In this document: positions 11,418-22,829 of the stretch, one piece after another
Layout of the letters: every line of letters starts with the position of its first letter
Position numbering within the stretch: position 1 is the first letter of the stretch
The notes under the pieces: model-generated
The model's input: only the letters and a program-made list of their open reading frames with translations
The model's database searches: none
Told to the model about the DNA's origin: nothing
Assembly: GCA_032164245.1 (NCBI GenBank)
Contig: JAVMKO010000007.1
Coordinates: forward strand, 4,736,371 to 4,800,370
Length of the DNA: 64,000 nt
Direction of reading: 5' to 3'
Origin: Sternotherus odoratus
Lineage: Eukaryota > Chordata > Testudines > Kinosternidae
Program-made: the position numbers and the translations under genes

Positions 11418-11962
11418 GGTTTGGAATGGGTCCCATATGAGGAGAGATTTAAAGAGGCTAGGACTTTTTAGCTTGGAAAAGAGGAGACTAAGGGGGGATA
11501 TGATAGAGGTATATAAAATCATGAGTGGTGTGGAGAAAGTGAATAAGGAAAAGTTATCTATTTGTTCCCATAATATAAGAACTAGGGGCCACCAAATGAA
11601 ATTAATGGGCAGCAGGTTTTAAACAAATAAAAGGAAGTTCTTCTTCACACAGCGCACAGTCAACCTGTGGAACTCCTTGCCTGAGGAGGTTGTGAAGGCT
11701 AAGAATAGAACAGATCTTAAAAGAGAACTGGGTAAATTCATGGAGGTTAAGTCCATTAATGGCTATTAGCCAGGATGGGTAAGGAATGGTGTCCCTAGCC
11801 TCTGTCTGTCAGAGGGGGGTGATGGATGGCAGGAGAGAGATCACTCGATCATACCTATTAGGTTCACTCACTCTGGGGCACCTGGCATTGGCCACCGTCG
11901 GTAGATGGGATACTGGGCTTGTGCAACCTTTGGTCTGACCCAGTCTGGCCATTCTTATGCAA
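11418..11962 (+). mobile_element. CR1 LINE 3' end, 5'-truncated
   Basis: Encodes the C-terminus of the CR1 ORF2 protein on the plus strand. Residues such as RLGLFSLEKRRLRGDMIEVY (about 11455-11514) and, after a stop at about 11620, a 'NLWNSLPEEVVKA' segment match the intact copy at 60174-61280 on the opposite strand. The 3' untranslated part follows, with 'gggtaaggaatggtgtccct' and 'tctggccattcttatg'. The head is missing, which is the usual outcome of target-primed reverse transcription. Confidence 0.93.
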
Positions 11963-11969
11963 AGCAAAT

Positions 11970-13030
11970 GGGACTTCAGCATATGCTTTGCTGAATTAGG
12001 GCCTTAAGTCTTGATCCAAAGCCCACTGAAGTCAGTCATGGTCTTTCCACTGACTTCAATAGGCTTGCATCAGGCCCTCAGTGCACACCCTGAGCCACCT
12101 CCCCCAGCAAAAGGAGCTTAAACCTCGGCATGGGAGGCCCAGGAAGGCAATCGCACACGCCCTCCTTTGAGGTGAACCCTGCGGGCCACCATAACGCCCA
12201 CCTCTCGGAGGCAGCATGGGTGAATCTGGCCCTAAACGTCTCCGAGAGAAAACAATCATGTCAATATATTATTTCCCTTTTGTCACAAGAGAAGAGTTCT
12301 AACTCTCTCCTCCCAGAGAGCTATTTCAAAGGCTATTCTGTAAAGAAAGCTTCCGTGGTTGTAATTCTCCCTGGAGCCACTTGCACACACAGCTTTCACG
12401 CTAATGTGCCATGACAGGCCTTCCCCTTTCCCTTGAGGCAATGAAGAGTGAAGGTGTATAAACTGGAGGTTAGAAGGTCAGTGCCTCAGAGAGCTTGTAA
12501 TATGTCCTATGCTTCACTTTACTCCGAGCATTGCTAGACAAAAATGCCAGGCCTTTGGTGACATTCTAGTTCAACATTAGGTTCCCCCTGACCAAAAAAC
12601 CAGAAATCAATTTATATTATCTTCTTCACTCTTGGGACTGGATTCTTCTCCCACTTTCACTGGTTCAAATCAGGAGTGACTCGGTTAAAACCAGTAGAAT
12701 TCTACTCGTGTACAACCAGCATGAACAACATCAGAATCAGTCCTAAGTATTTTAGAAATAGGTCTGAAAGCTACAGATTTTATGGCAGCCACTTGCTTTT
12801 AAAAGGACCAAAATTATTCTTTGAACTGTTTTCACTAACACTCTCCGTGGAAAGAAGAACTCTTATGACACAGGGTTATACGTGGATTAAAACAATGATT
12901 AACTAGTAAAGCCTCATGAATTGTCACCTTTCAGCCTTCCCACTAACCCCACCTCCGTATCGGAGAAGAATTCTCAGCAAAGTGTTGTATTCCCCACATC
13001 ACAGAGCTACAACTATTTAAAAATACGTAG
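11970..13030. other. Mostly unrecognised, with repeat-like pieces
   Basis: 11975-12080 holds 'tttgctgaattagggcctta' and 'cactgacttcaatagg', a fragment of the palindromic reptile repeat. 12640-12690 holds 'caaatcaggagtgactcgg', another such fragment. The rest shows no gene or repeat I recognise. Confidence 0.35.
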
Positions 13031-13032
13031 AC

Positions 13033-13137
13033 CTCAATTCAAGAAAGCACCTAGCCCGTGCTTAACTTTAAGCCTATGCTTACATCCTGTGGGAATCAGC
13101 GGGATTATAACACAGGCACAAATGTTGCCCTGAATAA
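13033..13137. repeat. Palindromic MITE-like repeat
   Basis: Contains 'attcaagaaagcacctagcc', 'gtgcttaactttaagc' and a degraded mirrored half ending 'ttgccctgaata'. Related to 9424-9535. Non-coding. Confidence 0.5.
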
Positions 13138-14289
13138 GAATAGATTTAAGAATGCATTTTTATGTGCTTTCATGAACTGGAGCCACAGTTTGTGATGTTT
13201 TGGGGGACCATAGAACTGCAGTGTTACCAGCCCCAAACACTCAAAAGTCACAAGAGTCAGGTCCTTAAGAAAATCATGGGATTTTAAATAATGTATTTTG
13301 GGTTCTTTATTCACCTTCCAGTTTAGGGTACATACTTTCAATGTGCTCTCTGTAAAACTAGACAGATACTTATGTATTTTTTTAAAAGAAACCACAAAAG
13401 AAACAGAACCAGACATAATCACATGACTCTAAAATCTGGGGCTTAAAGGAAATCACCGGATGTCCAAAGACTCAATACAATCATTAGAGTGGCAACATTG
13501 CAACTGAGCATCTGCAAGGGAGAGGTAGCCTCTCAATCTTCCCTCCAGCTACTGAAGTTATAGTTCACTTTCCTGCACTCCAGGAATAGCAATTCCTTTC
13601 CATGCCTGGGCCAGAAATTTCAAGAGGGCTTCATTCTCACTTAGGCACCAGAATAAGTGACCCGACTTTCTGAAAAGCTACGCACGTTGACGCTGCCTGC
13701 TTTTGAAAACCTGCCCAATGTTTCGGTTGTCTGTGTAGGTGCTGAGCTCTTTTGAAAATTCTGGTCTCGAGTTGTCAAACAGCACAGTGAGCTGTGTGAT
13801 ATCCACATGTGGTTCCTATTGACTTCACGGAGAGCCTCACATGTACATGTGGAGGCAGGATTTGGGCATTCACATTTTACTTTCCTCTGGGCCTCACCAA
13901 GCAATAATAATAATAATATAATATGACAGGGCTGAGGAGACCTCATGACATTCTGTCAAAATATAAAGCCCATATTAAAGCCCCTCATGGCAAAAATCAA
14001 ATTACAAGAAGACCTCAGAGTAAAATTCCCATAGAAATGACTGACTGTGCTAAACAGTCATGTGAACAGATTATTTTTAAATACATAATTTGCAGAGGGG
14101 AGCGTGAACAGGCTTATTACAGAGAAAGATGGTGGGAGGCCACCAGGCAATTGTGAATATTAATGACGAAGCCCAAAGATGCAAAGAACCTACAGTTATT
14201 GAATGGAGGAAACACACCTGCAGCCATCTCTGTCTGGACCATCCCCAGGGCTCTCAAACACTGCCCAGAACAGTTTTTGTGGCTCCAAC
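13138..14289. other. No firm gene; small repeats
   Basis: A TAA-type microsatellite lies at about 13903-13922. 13640-13895 contains a palindromic 'cacatgtacatgtgg' (about 13839-13853) in a diverged repeat-like stretch. No protein-coding feature is recognised. Confidence 0.35.
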
Positions 14290-14304
14290 AACATCTATGT
14301 ATAT

Positions 14305-14480
14305 TATGATCACTCTACTTAAGGCCAGAAGGGAGCATTAAAACCATCTTGTCTGATCTCCTTCTTAGCACAGGCCAGAGAATTGCCCCCAACGATTCCT
14401 GTGGCAGAGGGAATTTTCCTTCCCCGCTACAGAAGCAAGCCCAGTGTCTTTTAGAAAGATGCCCCGGGTGGAATCCTGGC
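14305..14480 (-). mobile_element. CR1-like LINE 3' end
   Basis: Plus-strand text 'aggccagaagggagcattaa' followed by 'ccatcttgtctgatctcc' and 'cacaggccagagaatt' is the reverse complement of a reptile CR1 3' tail. Similar tails occur at 34945-35010 and 36578-36805 on the same strand and at 50282-50380 on the other. Diverged, 5'-truncated, non-coding. Confidence 0.6.
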
Positions 14481-14859
14481 CCTACTGAAGTTAACGGGGC
14501 CAGAATTTCACCCTTAGTATTTTTAGAGACTCCAAGAGAGGATGAATACAATCACTTCTTTGTGTAATGGGGATATTACACAAGGACATGGATACATTTG
14601 ATGGGTGCAAACCGGTGAGCCAACGCGGCTCTATAAACACTGTTTTATACATAGATGAATGAGAGGTTACCCTGGCTGTATGCCAATCTGCAAAGCAGAA
14701 TTGCAGCAGACTATAACTAGCCAAGGCTTTCAGCAGGGAGATACGCTGCATTATCTACAGGGCAGTGAGAGGGAGAGAGTCCGTCCCCTATGCTGCCCAA
14801 GAAGCAGATAAGCTAATACAAACCAGATTCAGGCCTGGCACACAGAGAGCAGTAGTGCT

Positions 14860-14965
14860 GTAGATTTCACTTGGAGTAAATCAGCCCAGCTCCAGTGAAG
14901 TCTATAGCATTTATCTGATTTACACCAGTTGAGGATGTGATTGCATGAGGCCAATTATATTCTCA
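14860..14965. repeat. Palindrome-derived dispersed repeat
   Basis: Holds 'cagtgaagtctatagcattt' and 'tgatttacaccagttgagga'. The 'tttacaccagctgagga' module recurs at 8200, 38195, 39650 and 42375. Confidence 0.5.
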
Positions 14966-15383
14966 GTCCCAGGAGTGCAACCTGACTAGAGTCAATGGGG
15001 GTTATCGCCATGTAGCCAACAACAGGAATTGGCTCTGCTGTTTCTTGAAGAGTTTGGCTGGGTGCAGTAAGCTTCGCCTAGTAACTCTGCAGTGAATTTA
15101 CACAAGCTTTCTTCCTACCATAATTTAAAATAATTACGTCTTCTGTGTGGGCTAATCTGGATTGAATCTGACCCTTCTCCTTGGAGAAACGCTGAGCACT
15201 GCTGCTCTCAAAGAGCATGTTACTCACCTGATGTCTTTTCTGCAGAGAAATGTACAATTACTTTCTGTCAGTTAGGCTACTTACTTTTCGCAGTTCACCA
15301 TGCTTAGAAGGGATCATTTAACTTCAGGAAACTTCTTAACAGCCCTTTCTTATGTTAATCCCGTTAATCCCTCTGTTTATAAA
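14966..15383. other. No recognisable gene or repeat
   Basis: No frame of note and no repeat I can name. Confidence 0.3.
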
Positions 15384-15677
15384 GGCTATGTCTACACTAC
15401 GCAGCTTTTAGCTACACGGCCGCTTCAGCCGTGCTTCTGAATGGCGTGCGGTGTAGCCGCTGTTTGTCGGCAGGAGAGAGCTCTTCCGCCGACAAAAAAC
15501 TTCCACTCCCAATGAGCAGCGGTAGCGCTGTCAGCAGGAGAGCGCTCCGGCGGACAAAGTGCTGTTCACACTGGCGCTTGTCCTGGACGAAACTTTTGTC
15601 TTGTGGTGTGCCTGTGTGTTTTTAACACCTCTGAATGACAAAAGTTTTGTCTTTCGCTTGCCAGTGTTGACATGGCC
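15384..15677. mobile_element. DNA-transposon MITE with terminal inverted repeats
   Basis: Starts 'ggctatgtctacact' and ends with the inverted 'agtgttgacatggcc'. Inside, 'ttgtcggcaggagagagctc' and 'tgtcagcaggagagcgctc' are partly repeated. 'gacgaaacttttgtc' faces 'gacaaaagttttgtc', so much of it can fold on itself. Short frames on both strands are by-products. I could not find a convincing target duplication, so the superfamily is open (hAT-like by its ends). Confidence 0.75.
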
Positions 15678-16917
15678 AAACAAAATTCTGAGTCCCTGCC
15701 TCAGGGGCCCAAACTGGGAGAAGCCGCCTGTCTCCTCTGCAGAACTCAATGGCCGTCTCCAGTAGCTGCCCTGTACGTTTGATCCACCAAGACTCAACTG
15801 TGAAGGGTTTCATCATTGTTCAGTTGTCCTTCCACTAACAGTTCACCATGATAATGCTAGTACTGCATTCCTCCCTCCCGCCCTATAACCAGGAGCAATT
15901 GGATACTGAGTTTTTAGTATTTACACAGTGGAAAGGCAATTCTCTTTGAAGGGGAAAGAAGAGGTGGCCAAGTTGTCCTGTGGACTGACAAGCTCTGGGC
16001 CATTCTACAGGGAAGTCGAGATAGCGCTGCCCTCAGTATTAATGTGATTGTAATTCACGGGTTGCTGTGTTTGAGTCCTCTTGGGCAGGTCCCAGCGAGG
16101 AGAAGAGACTGCTACTTACTGACAGCTAATATTATTCCTGTACCTGAGGCACAATGGGCTGAGGCTGGTAGTCCTCACATCTCTTCCCAGTGACAGCTGA
16201 TGTCTCTGTGTGTGTACACTGCCTTTGGGTTGTTTCACAGCCACACCTGCCTGGGAACCTGGATGCAGCCCTGTGGGCTATGAATGCCAGAGACAGCTTG
16301 AGCATGGGTGGTTTGGGGCACTCCAGCTTTTAAAATGGCTTCCTCTACTAAGAATAAGGGGAAACCAAGGACTTACAAGTCAAAAAACAAATCAAAAGCT
16401 TTTCACTGTTGGGTAATGGACGACAACGTTACAGAATGTTTAACAGAGAGTGGCTCTTCAAGTTAACCTGAATTCTCTCTGTTTGTTTATTGGGGGAAAA
16501 CACCAAGGAGAGAGTCTTACAAGATGTCATGCTTGCCATAGCTACTTGGGCCTCCAGAATCACCCTGCGTTTCTAGACTTTGGAATTTTATTCTGCACTC
16601 TGTCATAATGGCCTGGCCATTTATCCTCTTGCTCCAAAGACTTGATGGAGTCCTTTCTAGCTTTTGGGCTCCTGAAGTGCTGTGTAGGGTCACCGTGAGG
16701 GTCTACGGACGAGGAGGATCAGACTTAGGCCACAGTGGTGCCTACAGGGAAGCTGTTTACTCCCAGGGCAGCTCACTGTGGGAATTTTATCTGTGGTCAA
16801 AATGCAATTGCATTCTCTGAAAACATGCATTTCACCGCGCACAGAATTAATGTGACGCGTTTGTCATTTTACCTACGTCCATGAAATAATTAAGAGAAGA
16901 GTAATAACGTCATGTCT
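15678..16917. other. No recognisable gene or repeat
   Basis: Short frames only (70 codons or fewer). No domain or repeat identified. Confidence 0.3.
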
Positions 16918-16932
16918 CCAGTAGATGGCAGC
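16918..16932 (+). promoter_or_regulatory. Candidate CTCF-binding motif
   Basis: The 15 bases 'ccagtagatggcagc' fit the CTCF core consensus CCASYAGRKGGCRS at every position. A motif match of this length occurs by chance at a low but non-zero rate, so occupancy is unproven. Confidence 0.5.
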
Positions 16933-16992
16933 ATTGGGTTTGTTGAGCTCCTTCCGGCCAGCGCACAAACTGTACTTAACAAGAATCTGAGG

Positions 16993-17150
16993 ATGGCTGC
17001 AGCCCGTGGGTCCCAGGTTATTAGAGAGACAAGGTGGCTGAGGGGGAATCTCTTTTATTGGGTGGTTTGAAGACTTGTCTCGCTCACCAACAAAGCTGAC
17101 ACAATAAAAGATATTCCTTCACCCTCTTCGGCTCAGACACACGGAGGGTG
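16993..17150. mobile_element. Head-to-head PLE-like tail, second family
   Basis: The left half (from about 17030) has 'ttagagagacaaggtggctg' and 'tcttttattg'. The right half (17102-17133) carries the inverted 'caataaaagat' and 'ttcaccctctt'. The junction segment between them reads 'gacttgtctcgctcaccaac'. A third copy of this tail family is at 5515-5605. Same head-to-head architecture as the first PLE family in this window. Outer boundaries uncertain. Confidence 0.55.
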
Positions 17151-17344
17151 GCCCATGGGCAGGAGAATTAGGCTAACCATTCCTTAAAGCCACCAGTTCT
17201 AGACTGGCCAGAGTTAACAGGCTGTTATCTTCTTGACGCAGATAGGTCACCATCCACTTGACTGTAAGCTGTCTGAGGAGCCTTTCACTGCTTGTCCCTC
17301 ATAACAAACTACACCATTAGATCACGAGGCAAATTTGTAAGAGG

Positions 17345-17565
17345 CTGATTGAAAGGGCACAACTCAGGAGACCCCTTATATTCCCAGCTAGGCTGCTGGG
17401 TGACCTCAGGAAGGTCACGTCACCTCTCTGGGCCTCAGTCTTCTCCTCTGTAAAATGGGGGTGGCGATACGCAGCACCTTTAGCAGGTGTTTTGAGATGA
17501 AGATGAAGATATAGCTGAAGAGTGCTGCGTTAGAGCTAGGGATTGTATTTACATGCACACTGTCA
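17345..17565 (+). repeat. MIR-type SINE
   Basis: The middle and 3' parts of MIR are clear: 'ctgggtgacctcaggaaggt', 'cctctctgggcctcagtctt', 'cctctgtaaaatggggg' and a tail with 'gtgctgcgttagagctagg'. Confidence 0.85.
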
Positions 17566-17924
17566 TTTTTAAACGACAAGCGGTCCCGTTTTCACGTGGC
17601 CCATCCCACCAACTGGAAGACCGGTGTATTCAGTGCTGAAGCTCGCTGTTGTCTTGCAGCTGACAGCTTCCCTTGCAGGGTGTTGAGTCAACAGACGTAC
17701 ACACAGGAAAACTAGAATTGCTATTTTCTTTAAGGATTTTAAACTTCATAGTCAGGTTTGTATCATGTCGGACAGTTGTCTAAACACACAGCAGGCTGCG
17801 GAAGAGGGTTGCTACAAGAACTCTTGTGAAGAATAAACTCTATTTATCTAATTAGCTATAGGAGAGTGATGGGAACAGGCCCTAGTATTCACCTGGGGAA
17901 AGGTATAACCTACCTCTGGCTCGT
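17566..17924. other. No recognisable gene or repeat
   Basis: No open frame or repeat of note. Confidence 0.3.
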
Positions 17925-18050
17925 AGGCAGGAGGCTTCTGTGGCTAAGACACTAGGACTAGGGGATTTGGGTTCTTTTCCCAGCATCCTGGTGACCTCAG
18001 GCAAGTCACTTAATGGCTTTCGTCCAGGATTGATTTACAGGCACCCTGCC
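17925..18050 (+). repeat. MIR-type SINE, 5' half
   Basis: 'gtggctaagacactaggact' followed by 'gggttcttttcccagc' and 'gtgacctcaggcaagtcact' is the head and middle of MIR. The 'cctcagtttccccat' segment is missing. Confidence 0.7.
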
Positions 18051-19170
18051 CCTGTTGGGCCCCTCCAGCATCCAGACCATCTCTGCTGTGGCTCACAACA
18101 CCCCGTTCTGGGGCTGGTTTAATATCAAATAAGGTTCACGCAGGACTCAGCGCTGGTAATCACAAACTAATCCAACAATCCTCCACAGGCCCTCAGCATA
18201 ACGCCCCAAATCATAATTCAGCGTTTCTTCCGGTTCTTCAGTCACCTCCGGCACAGAGCTCCACCTTCAGCCCCCCACTCCTGGAGCTCAGCCCCCGAAC
18301 CGGCTTTTGTTCGCGGCACCTGATTCCCGAGCGTCTCTCAACCCTGATGTCAGTCAGGGACAGAATGTGCCGTCTATGCTATGGACATAAATGTGCTGCA
18401 CTGCCCGAAAGGGCCAAGACAACACTTTTTGACCACCAAGACAGATGACACACGCTTAATTAACACCTTTTGGGGGGCATCTCCACTTCTGACTTGGCCA
18501 AGTATGTTTCATCCCTTGTGTCAGTGAGGTGATGGGGGAGACACTACACTCCACCCCCCAGTGGACAGCACGTTTAGTGATTATGGATTTGATTGATTAT
18601 GGGTCACCCCAGTTTCATTCTGGTGCCTCCTGATTTACCCCCATGCAAGTGGGAGGGGAATCTAACCCATAAACGTTGATTCTTATGCTTTATCTCGCCC
18701 AAAGGGCACCATAGGTTGTCTCCTTAGCCTGCTTAACGTAGACGTAAATGGCCACGGTAAAGAGGAAATATCAGAGAGAGCCCTTTGATTCATTTTAACC
18801 ATGTTCTGTTATCCTCTGAGAAGATAAGAGGGGTACCTACCAGCTTTGTGGGGGACAGAACGAGTGGAGAACGGCTATACTCTGGCTTTGGTAATGAACA
18901 GTTGCTTCTGGCTAAGGCAAAGCAGTATTTTACTGTGGGGTTTTAACATCTGATGGGAGTCACAGGTGATACCAGGGAATGGAGACACTTACCAGCCTAA
19001 ATGTTTTGTTCCTTTCAGATTAGTTTTCTTTAAAAGGCCTATTGCAATATAGAAAAATGTACAGAGAGAGCGAGAGCACGCGCATTGGACAAAGTCCATC
19101 TAAAGACAATTCTTTCAATAGGGCTCACGTGATTGGGGGCGGATTCAGCAGAAATAAAACAGCTGCAAAT
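18051..19170. other. No recognisable gene or repeat
   Basis: No open frame longer than chance and no repeat I recognise. Confidence 0.3.
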
Positions 19171-19179
19171 CTGTGTCAG

Positions 19180-19204
19180 TATAATAATATAATAATAATA
19201 TTAT
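19180..19204. repeat. ATA/AT microsatellite
   Basis: Run of ATA units with AT interruptions. Simple repeat. Confidence 0.8.
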
Positions 19205-20364
19205 AAGCAAAACATACCTAACAAAAAGGATTCTCTAACCTTGGGGTCACCCAGTCTTCAGCACCAAGCAGGCAGCCCTGCTTTTCTATTATATTGATTA
19301 TGGTAGTGGGTAGAGGTTTAGGGTCCCCTGATGCTCTACATACATATAATCAGAGACGGTCTCTGCTCCCGAGAAAAGACAGGCAAAGGATTGTTGACCC
19401 CTTTTTACAGATAGGAAACGCAGCAAAAGAGCGATCACATGGGAAATAGGGCAACAATTCTGAAATACTGGACCAAACTGGTGAAAACCTTGTGCACCAA
19501 GAGCTGGGCCTGTTTGGAGGTAGCTCGGGTCTGTGTTGTGTAATAGCACAAAAATAACTAGGAGTAACGTGCCCGTAACACACCTTCCTAGAGGTATTTC
19601 CAGTTAATACAGATGTTAAGATCCTATTTGATCCTGGTGCCAGGAAAGTGTCGGCTTGCACTGAAATGACTCTTCCTTTCTCCGGAGAGGCTTTGAAATT
19701 ACTGAGCCATCTGTCTGCTGCCGGCTGTTGTTGCCTTGGAAATGAATGTCAGGTCAGTTGGAAACAGGTTTTAAACAAACCACTGTTCTGAAAGATTACT
19801 CCCCATTGTAGTTGGTGATGTCACCAGAACCTCTCTCTCTGGTTCCAGGGAACTCCCAGCTGTCTCTTATTTGCCCCAGATGGAGTGTGTTTCCCTTCCC
19901 TGGCAATAGCCCTGCTGCATCTCTGGACTTGTCTCTCTCTCTCTCTGGAGCTACGCAATGGAACACGATGGTAACTGACACAAACCACTCGCATTTTGCA
20001 TTCAGCCTGCAAACTTTTCTGGTTAACGTCTCTCTTCCTCACGTGCAGCCAGAGATTAACTCAGAGCCATGCATGGGGGCTGAAGGAATGGTTTGCTCTT
20101 GAGCCAGTGGTAGGAGGAGGACATGGGTTTGATGTGCCCCTGGTGACCCATGGTGGAGGTCAGCTGCTGCATCTTCTCCCAGTGGGAGCTTGTTTGTAGT
20201 TTTCCCATCCAGTGTCAGCCCAGAGGTGGGAAATCCATGACTCACGGGGGCTGGATCCTGATCCAGGAGGAAGGGGTGGAGCTTTGTAGTGAGTGGGAGA
20301 GGAAAGATGGCCACCGCTCTCTGGCCACCCAGCTCTGAAGGCAGCGCAGAACTAAGGGTGGAAA
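19205..20364. other. No recognisable gene or repeat
   Basis: Overlapping frames near 19800-20310 on both strands reach 103 codons without domains. A CT run lies at about 19933-19946. Confidence 0.3.
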
Positions 20365-20545
20365 TACTGTGACCCCCACCCTACAGTAACTCCCCCACCT
20401 CCTTTTTTGGGGTTAGGATCCCCAGTTTGGAAAACGCCTGTTTCCCCTCATGAAATCTGCATAGTATAGGGTAAAAGTACACGAAAGACCAGATTTCACA
20501 GTCTGTGGTGTGTCTTTCACAGCCGTGAATTTGGTAGGGGCCCAA
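20365..20545. repeat. Possible interspersed repeat
   Basis: 'tatagggtaaaagtacacga' followed by 'gaccagatttcacagtctg' and 'cagccgtgaatttggtaggg' resembles a dispersed turtle repeat I recall. No second copy in this window supports it, so confidence is low. Confidence 0.3.
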
Positions 20546-20559
20546 TTATGTTGTACCTA

Positions 20560-20785
20560 ATGGCTAAAGCAAGGGCTGGAACTCAGGATCCCTGAGAGCT
20601 ATTCCTGCCTCTGACACTGGCCTGCAGGGTGACAGTGAACAAATAATTTCAACCTCTCCATGCCTCAGTTTCCCCATCTGTAAAATGGGGATAATAACAC
20701 CGACCTCTTCTGTAAAGTACCTAGAGATCTAGGGATGAAAAGCACTTTAGTATATAAGAGCTAGATATTATTATCGTTACATTGT
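20560..20785 (+). repeat. MIR-type SINE
   Basis: Clear MIR 3' two thirds: 'catgcctcagtttccccatc', 'tgtaaaatggggataataac' and a tail 'gatgaaaagcactttagtat'. One of the best preserved MIR copies here. Confidence 0.9.
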
Positions 20786-21089
20786 GATCATCTGTTTTGC
20801 TGTCCTGTCACATGGCAAACTCTTGTCTAATTTGCTGTCCACTCACATGCCTAAATTTCTTGATGTTTTACTTTAATCAAGTTTCTCACCCCATTAAATG
20901 TATTAGACTGCATGTCTCTACCCCAAGACTCATTTATTGTTATTCTAATCTCACGAAGTCCCTTACTTTTTACATCTTTTGCATGAATGAGTCAAGTTTT
21001 TCAGTGAAAGATGTAAGAAGCTCAATCTCTTTGGTTTATACCATACAAAGTTAAAAGGTGATTTGATTATAGTCTATACATACCTACAT

Positions 21090-21355
21090 GGGGAGAAGAT
21101 TTCTGATGCTATTAGCGTAGCTGAAGTCAAAGTATTTTAGTTTGACTTACCTGGCCGTCCACATGGTGGCGAGTTGACCACGGTGGCTCCCCAGTCGACT
21201 CCACTAACTCCTCTTATGGATCTGGAGTTCCAGAGTCAATAGAGAGTGCCCTCAGGGATTGATTTATCGCGTCTAGACAAGACGCGATAAATCGATCCCC
21301 GATATGTCGAACACTACCCGCCCATCCGGTGGGTAGTATAAACGTACCCTGTTAT
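21090..21355. mobile_element. DNA-transposon MITE with internal hairpin
   Basis: A compact GC-rich block with 'gagttgaccacggtggctcc', 'cagtcgactccactaactcc' and, near the end, 'actacccgcccatccggtgg'. The centre holds a perfect 14-bp hairpin: arms 'gatttatcgcgtct' at 21261-21274 and its inverse at 21280-21293, with a 5-base loop. This is the profile of a non-autonomous turtle DNA transposon. The exact ends are not resolved. Confidence 0.65.
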
Positions 21356-21646
21356 CACGCTCCAAGGCCTATTGCGCTGTCAGAGTGGTGGGAAAAGGCC
21401 TTACCATTAAATGAGAATCAAGGCCAAAGACTTTTTATGTCCCAGCCCCCTGGTTTCTTGTGTTGCGAAAAGGATGGTGATCAAAGGTTCTGATGCACCT
21501 GGGATTGAGAAGGCAGCTACCTTATAAAAACCAAACACCACCCTCCCATGACACAATAAAGAGAATGATGTTGTCAGCTTTTTGCAGGGGAATATAAATC
21601 CTTTAAATAATTTTAATTTGCAGCATCTCACAGTATAACATTATGT

Positions 21647-21736
21647 GCAGTGGTCCCAGTATGTCAGCCATGTTGTGCAGTGGTCCCAGTATGTCAGCCA
21701 TGTTGTGCAGTGGTCCCAGTATGTCAGCCATGTTTT
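21647..21736. repeat. 30-bp tandem repeat, three units
   Basis: Three head-to-tail units of 30 bp, each starting 'gcagtggtcccagtatgtca' and running on through 'gccatgt'. Units 1 and 2 are identical. Unit 3 differs only at its last bases. Because 30 is a multiple of three, one frame stays open and reads VPVCQPCCAV repeatedly, but no gene context supports translation. No spacers, so not CRISPR. Confidence 0.95.
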
Positions 21737-22012
21737 AAAAATCAGTTGCTACGTTTGTCATCACTAATTACGCTTCTGCAAAACCATCCAAATAAAGGAC
21801 AACATTATAGCTCACCCCAGGTCTGTATGAATTTTCCCCGCATTAGATATTTAACTTTTTGCTATACTATTTTTAGACAGACACACTGGAAACCACATTA
21901 ATCTATTTTAAGGACAGTAGGAATCTTCTTTTTTTTACTGCAAAAGTATAATTATGTCATAAAGAAACAGCAGTAACTTCCAGAAGGCGGCAGCACGGAA
22001 GATAGCATGTAG

Positions 22013-22105
22013 ATACACACACACAATGTGTGTGAGCTTATGTAAGTTAACATGTAGACATACACATGTTTACACATGTAATATGTATACATATATGTGT
22101 ATATT
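22013..22105. repeat. CA/TG and AT-rich simple repeat
   Basis: Begins with 'acacacacacaatgtgtgtg', a small palindrome, and continues with 'acatgtagacatacacatgt' and 'gtatacatatatgtgtatat'. Confidence 0.8.
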
Positions 22106-22194
22106 CGAGCTGGCTAAAATTTTTCAACTGAAATATTTGCCCGAAGAAATACCGGGTTAGTCAAAAATAAACATTTTCAGAGGAAAATGTTGAT

Positions 22195-22410
22195 GCCCCT
22201 GACACAGAAGGCAGTGTTGCTTAGTAGACAGAGCAGTAGACTGGCTCTCAGAACACCGGGGATCTAGTGCCAGCTCTGTCACTGGTCTGCTGGATGATTG
22301 TGGCAAGTCGCTTCATCTCTTTGTGCCTCAGTTTCCCCATCTTTAAAAATAAAATACTCCGTTGGAGCTGTGCACAAAAAGCCCTCCATCAAAGCTAGCT
22401 ATGATCGTAA
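22195..22410 (+). repeat. MIR-type SINE
   Basis: MIR head 'aaggcagtgttgcttagtag', middle 'ccagctctgtcactggtctg' and core 'gcctcagtttccccatcttt' in order. Nearly full length but diverged. Confidence 0.85.
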
Positions 22411-22829
22411 ACTACATTTTTCAACAGGAAAATTCTAAACAAAAGTTTTTGTTCAGTTGGAATCGACATTTTGAAAGGATTAAGTTTAGAATCAAGATTT
22501 GGACATTTTAAAAGATAAAAAGAAACATTGTGTCAGTTGAAAAAAAATCTAAATTATTCATTTAGCCATTGCAGAATCAAAATTGTTCTGCTCTCTTTGT
22601 TGCATTCAAACGGTAGCTGTGTTGACTTTTTTGTCTGGTTTGGGAGGAAGACAGATGTGGAACTATCACAGTTTCCCACAGGGCGGAAATTCCGTTTTCT
22701 AAAAAGCTCTGTTTATATCTACTGAAATACCACCAGCAATGAGAAACGTCCTTCTCAATGGCAAACCAGGGCAATTTAAAAATAGTCATTCTTTTCCAAT
22801 TTGTCTGGGAAAATACTTACTGTTCTCCG

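Noticed and set aside
19250..19275. REST/RE1 element ('ttcagcacc')
   Set aside because: Only the left half-site is good; the right half does not match the consensus.
21647..21736. CRISPR-like regular repeats
   Set aside because: Units are directly adjacent with no spacers, and the window is eukaryotic.
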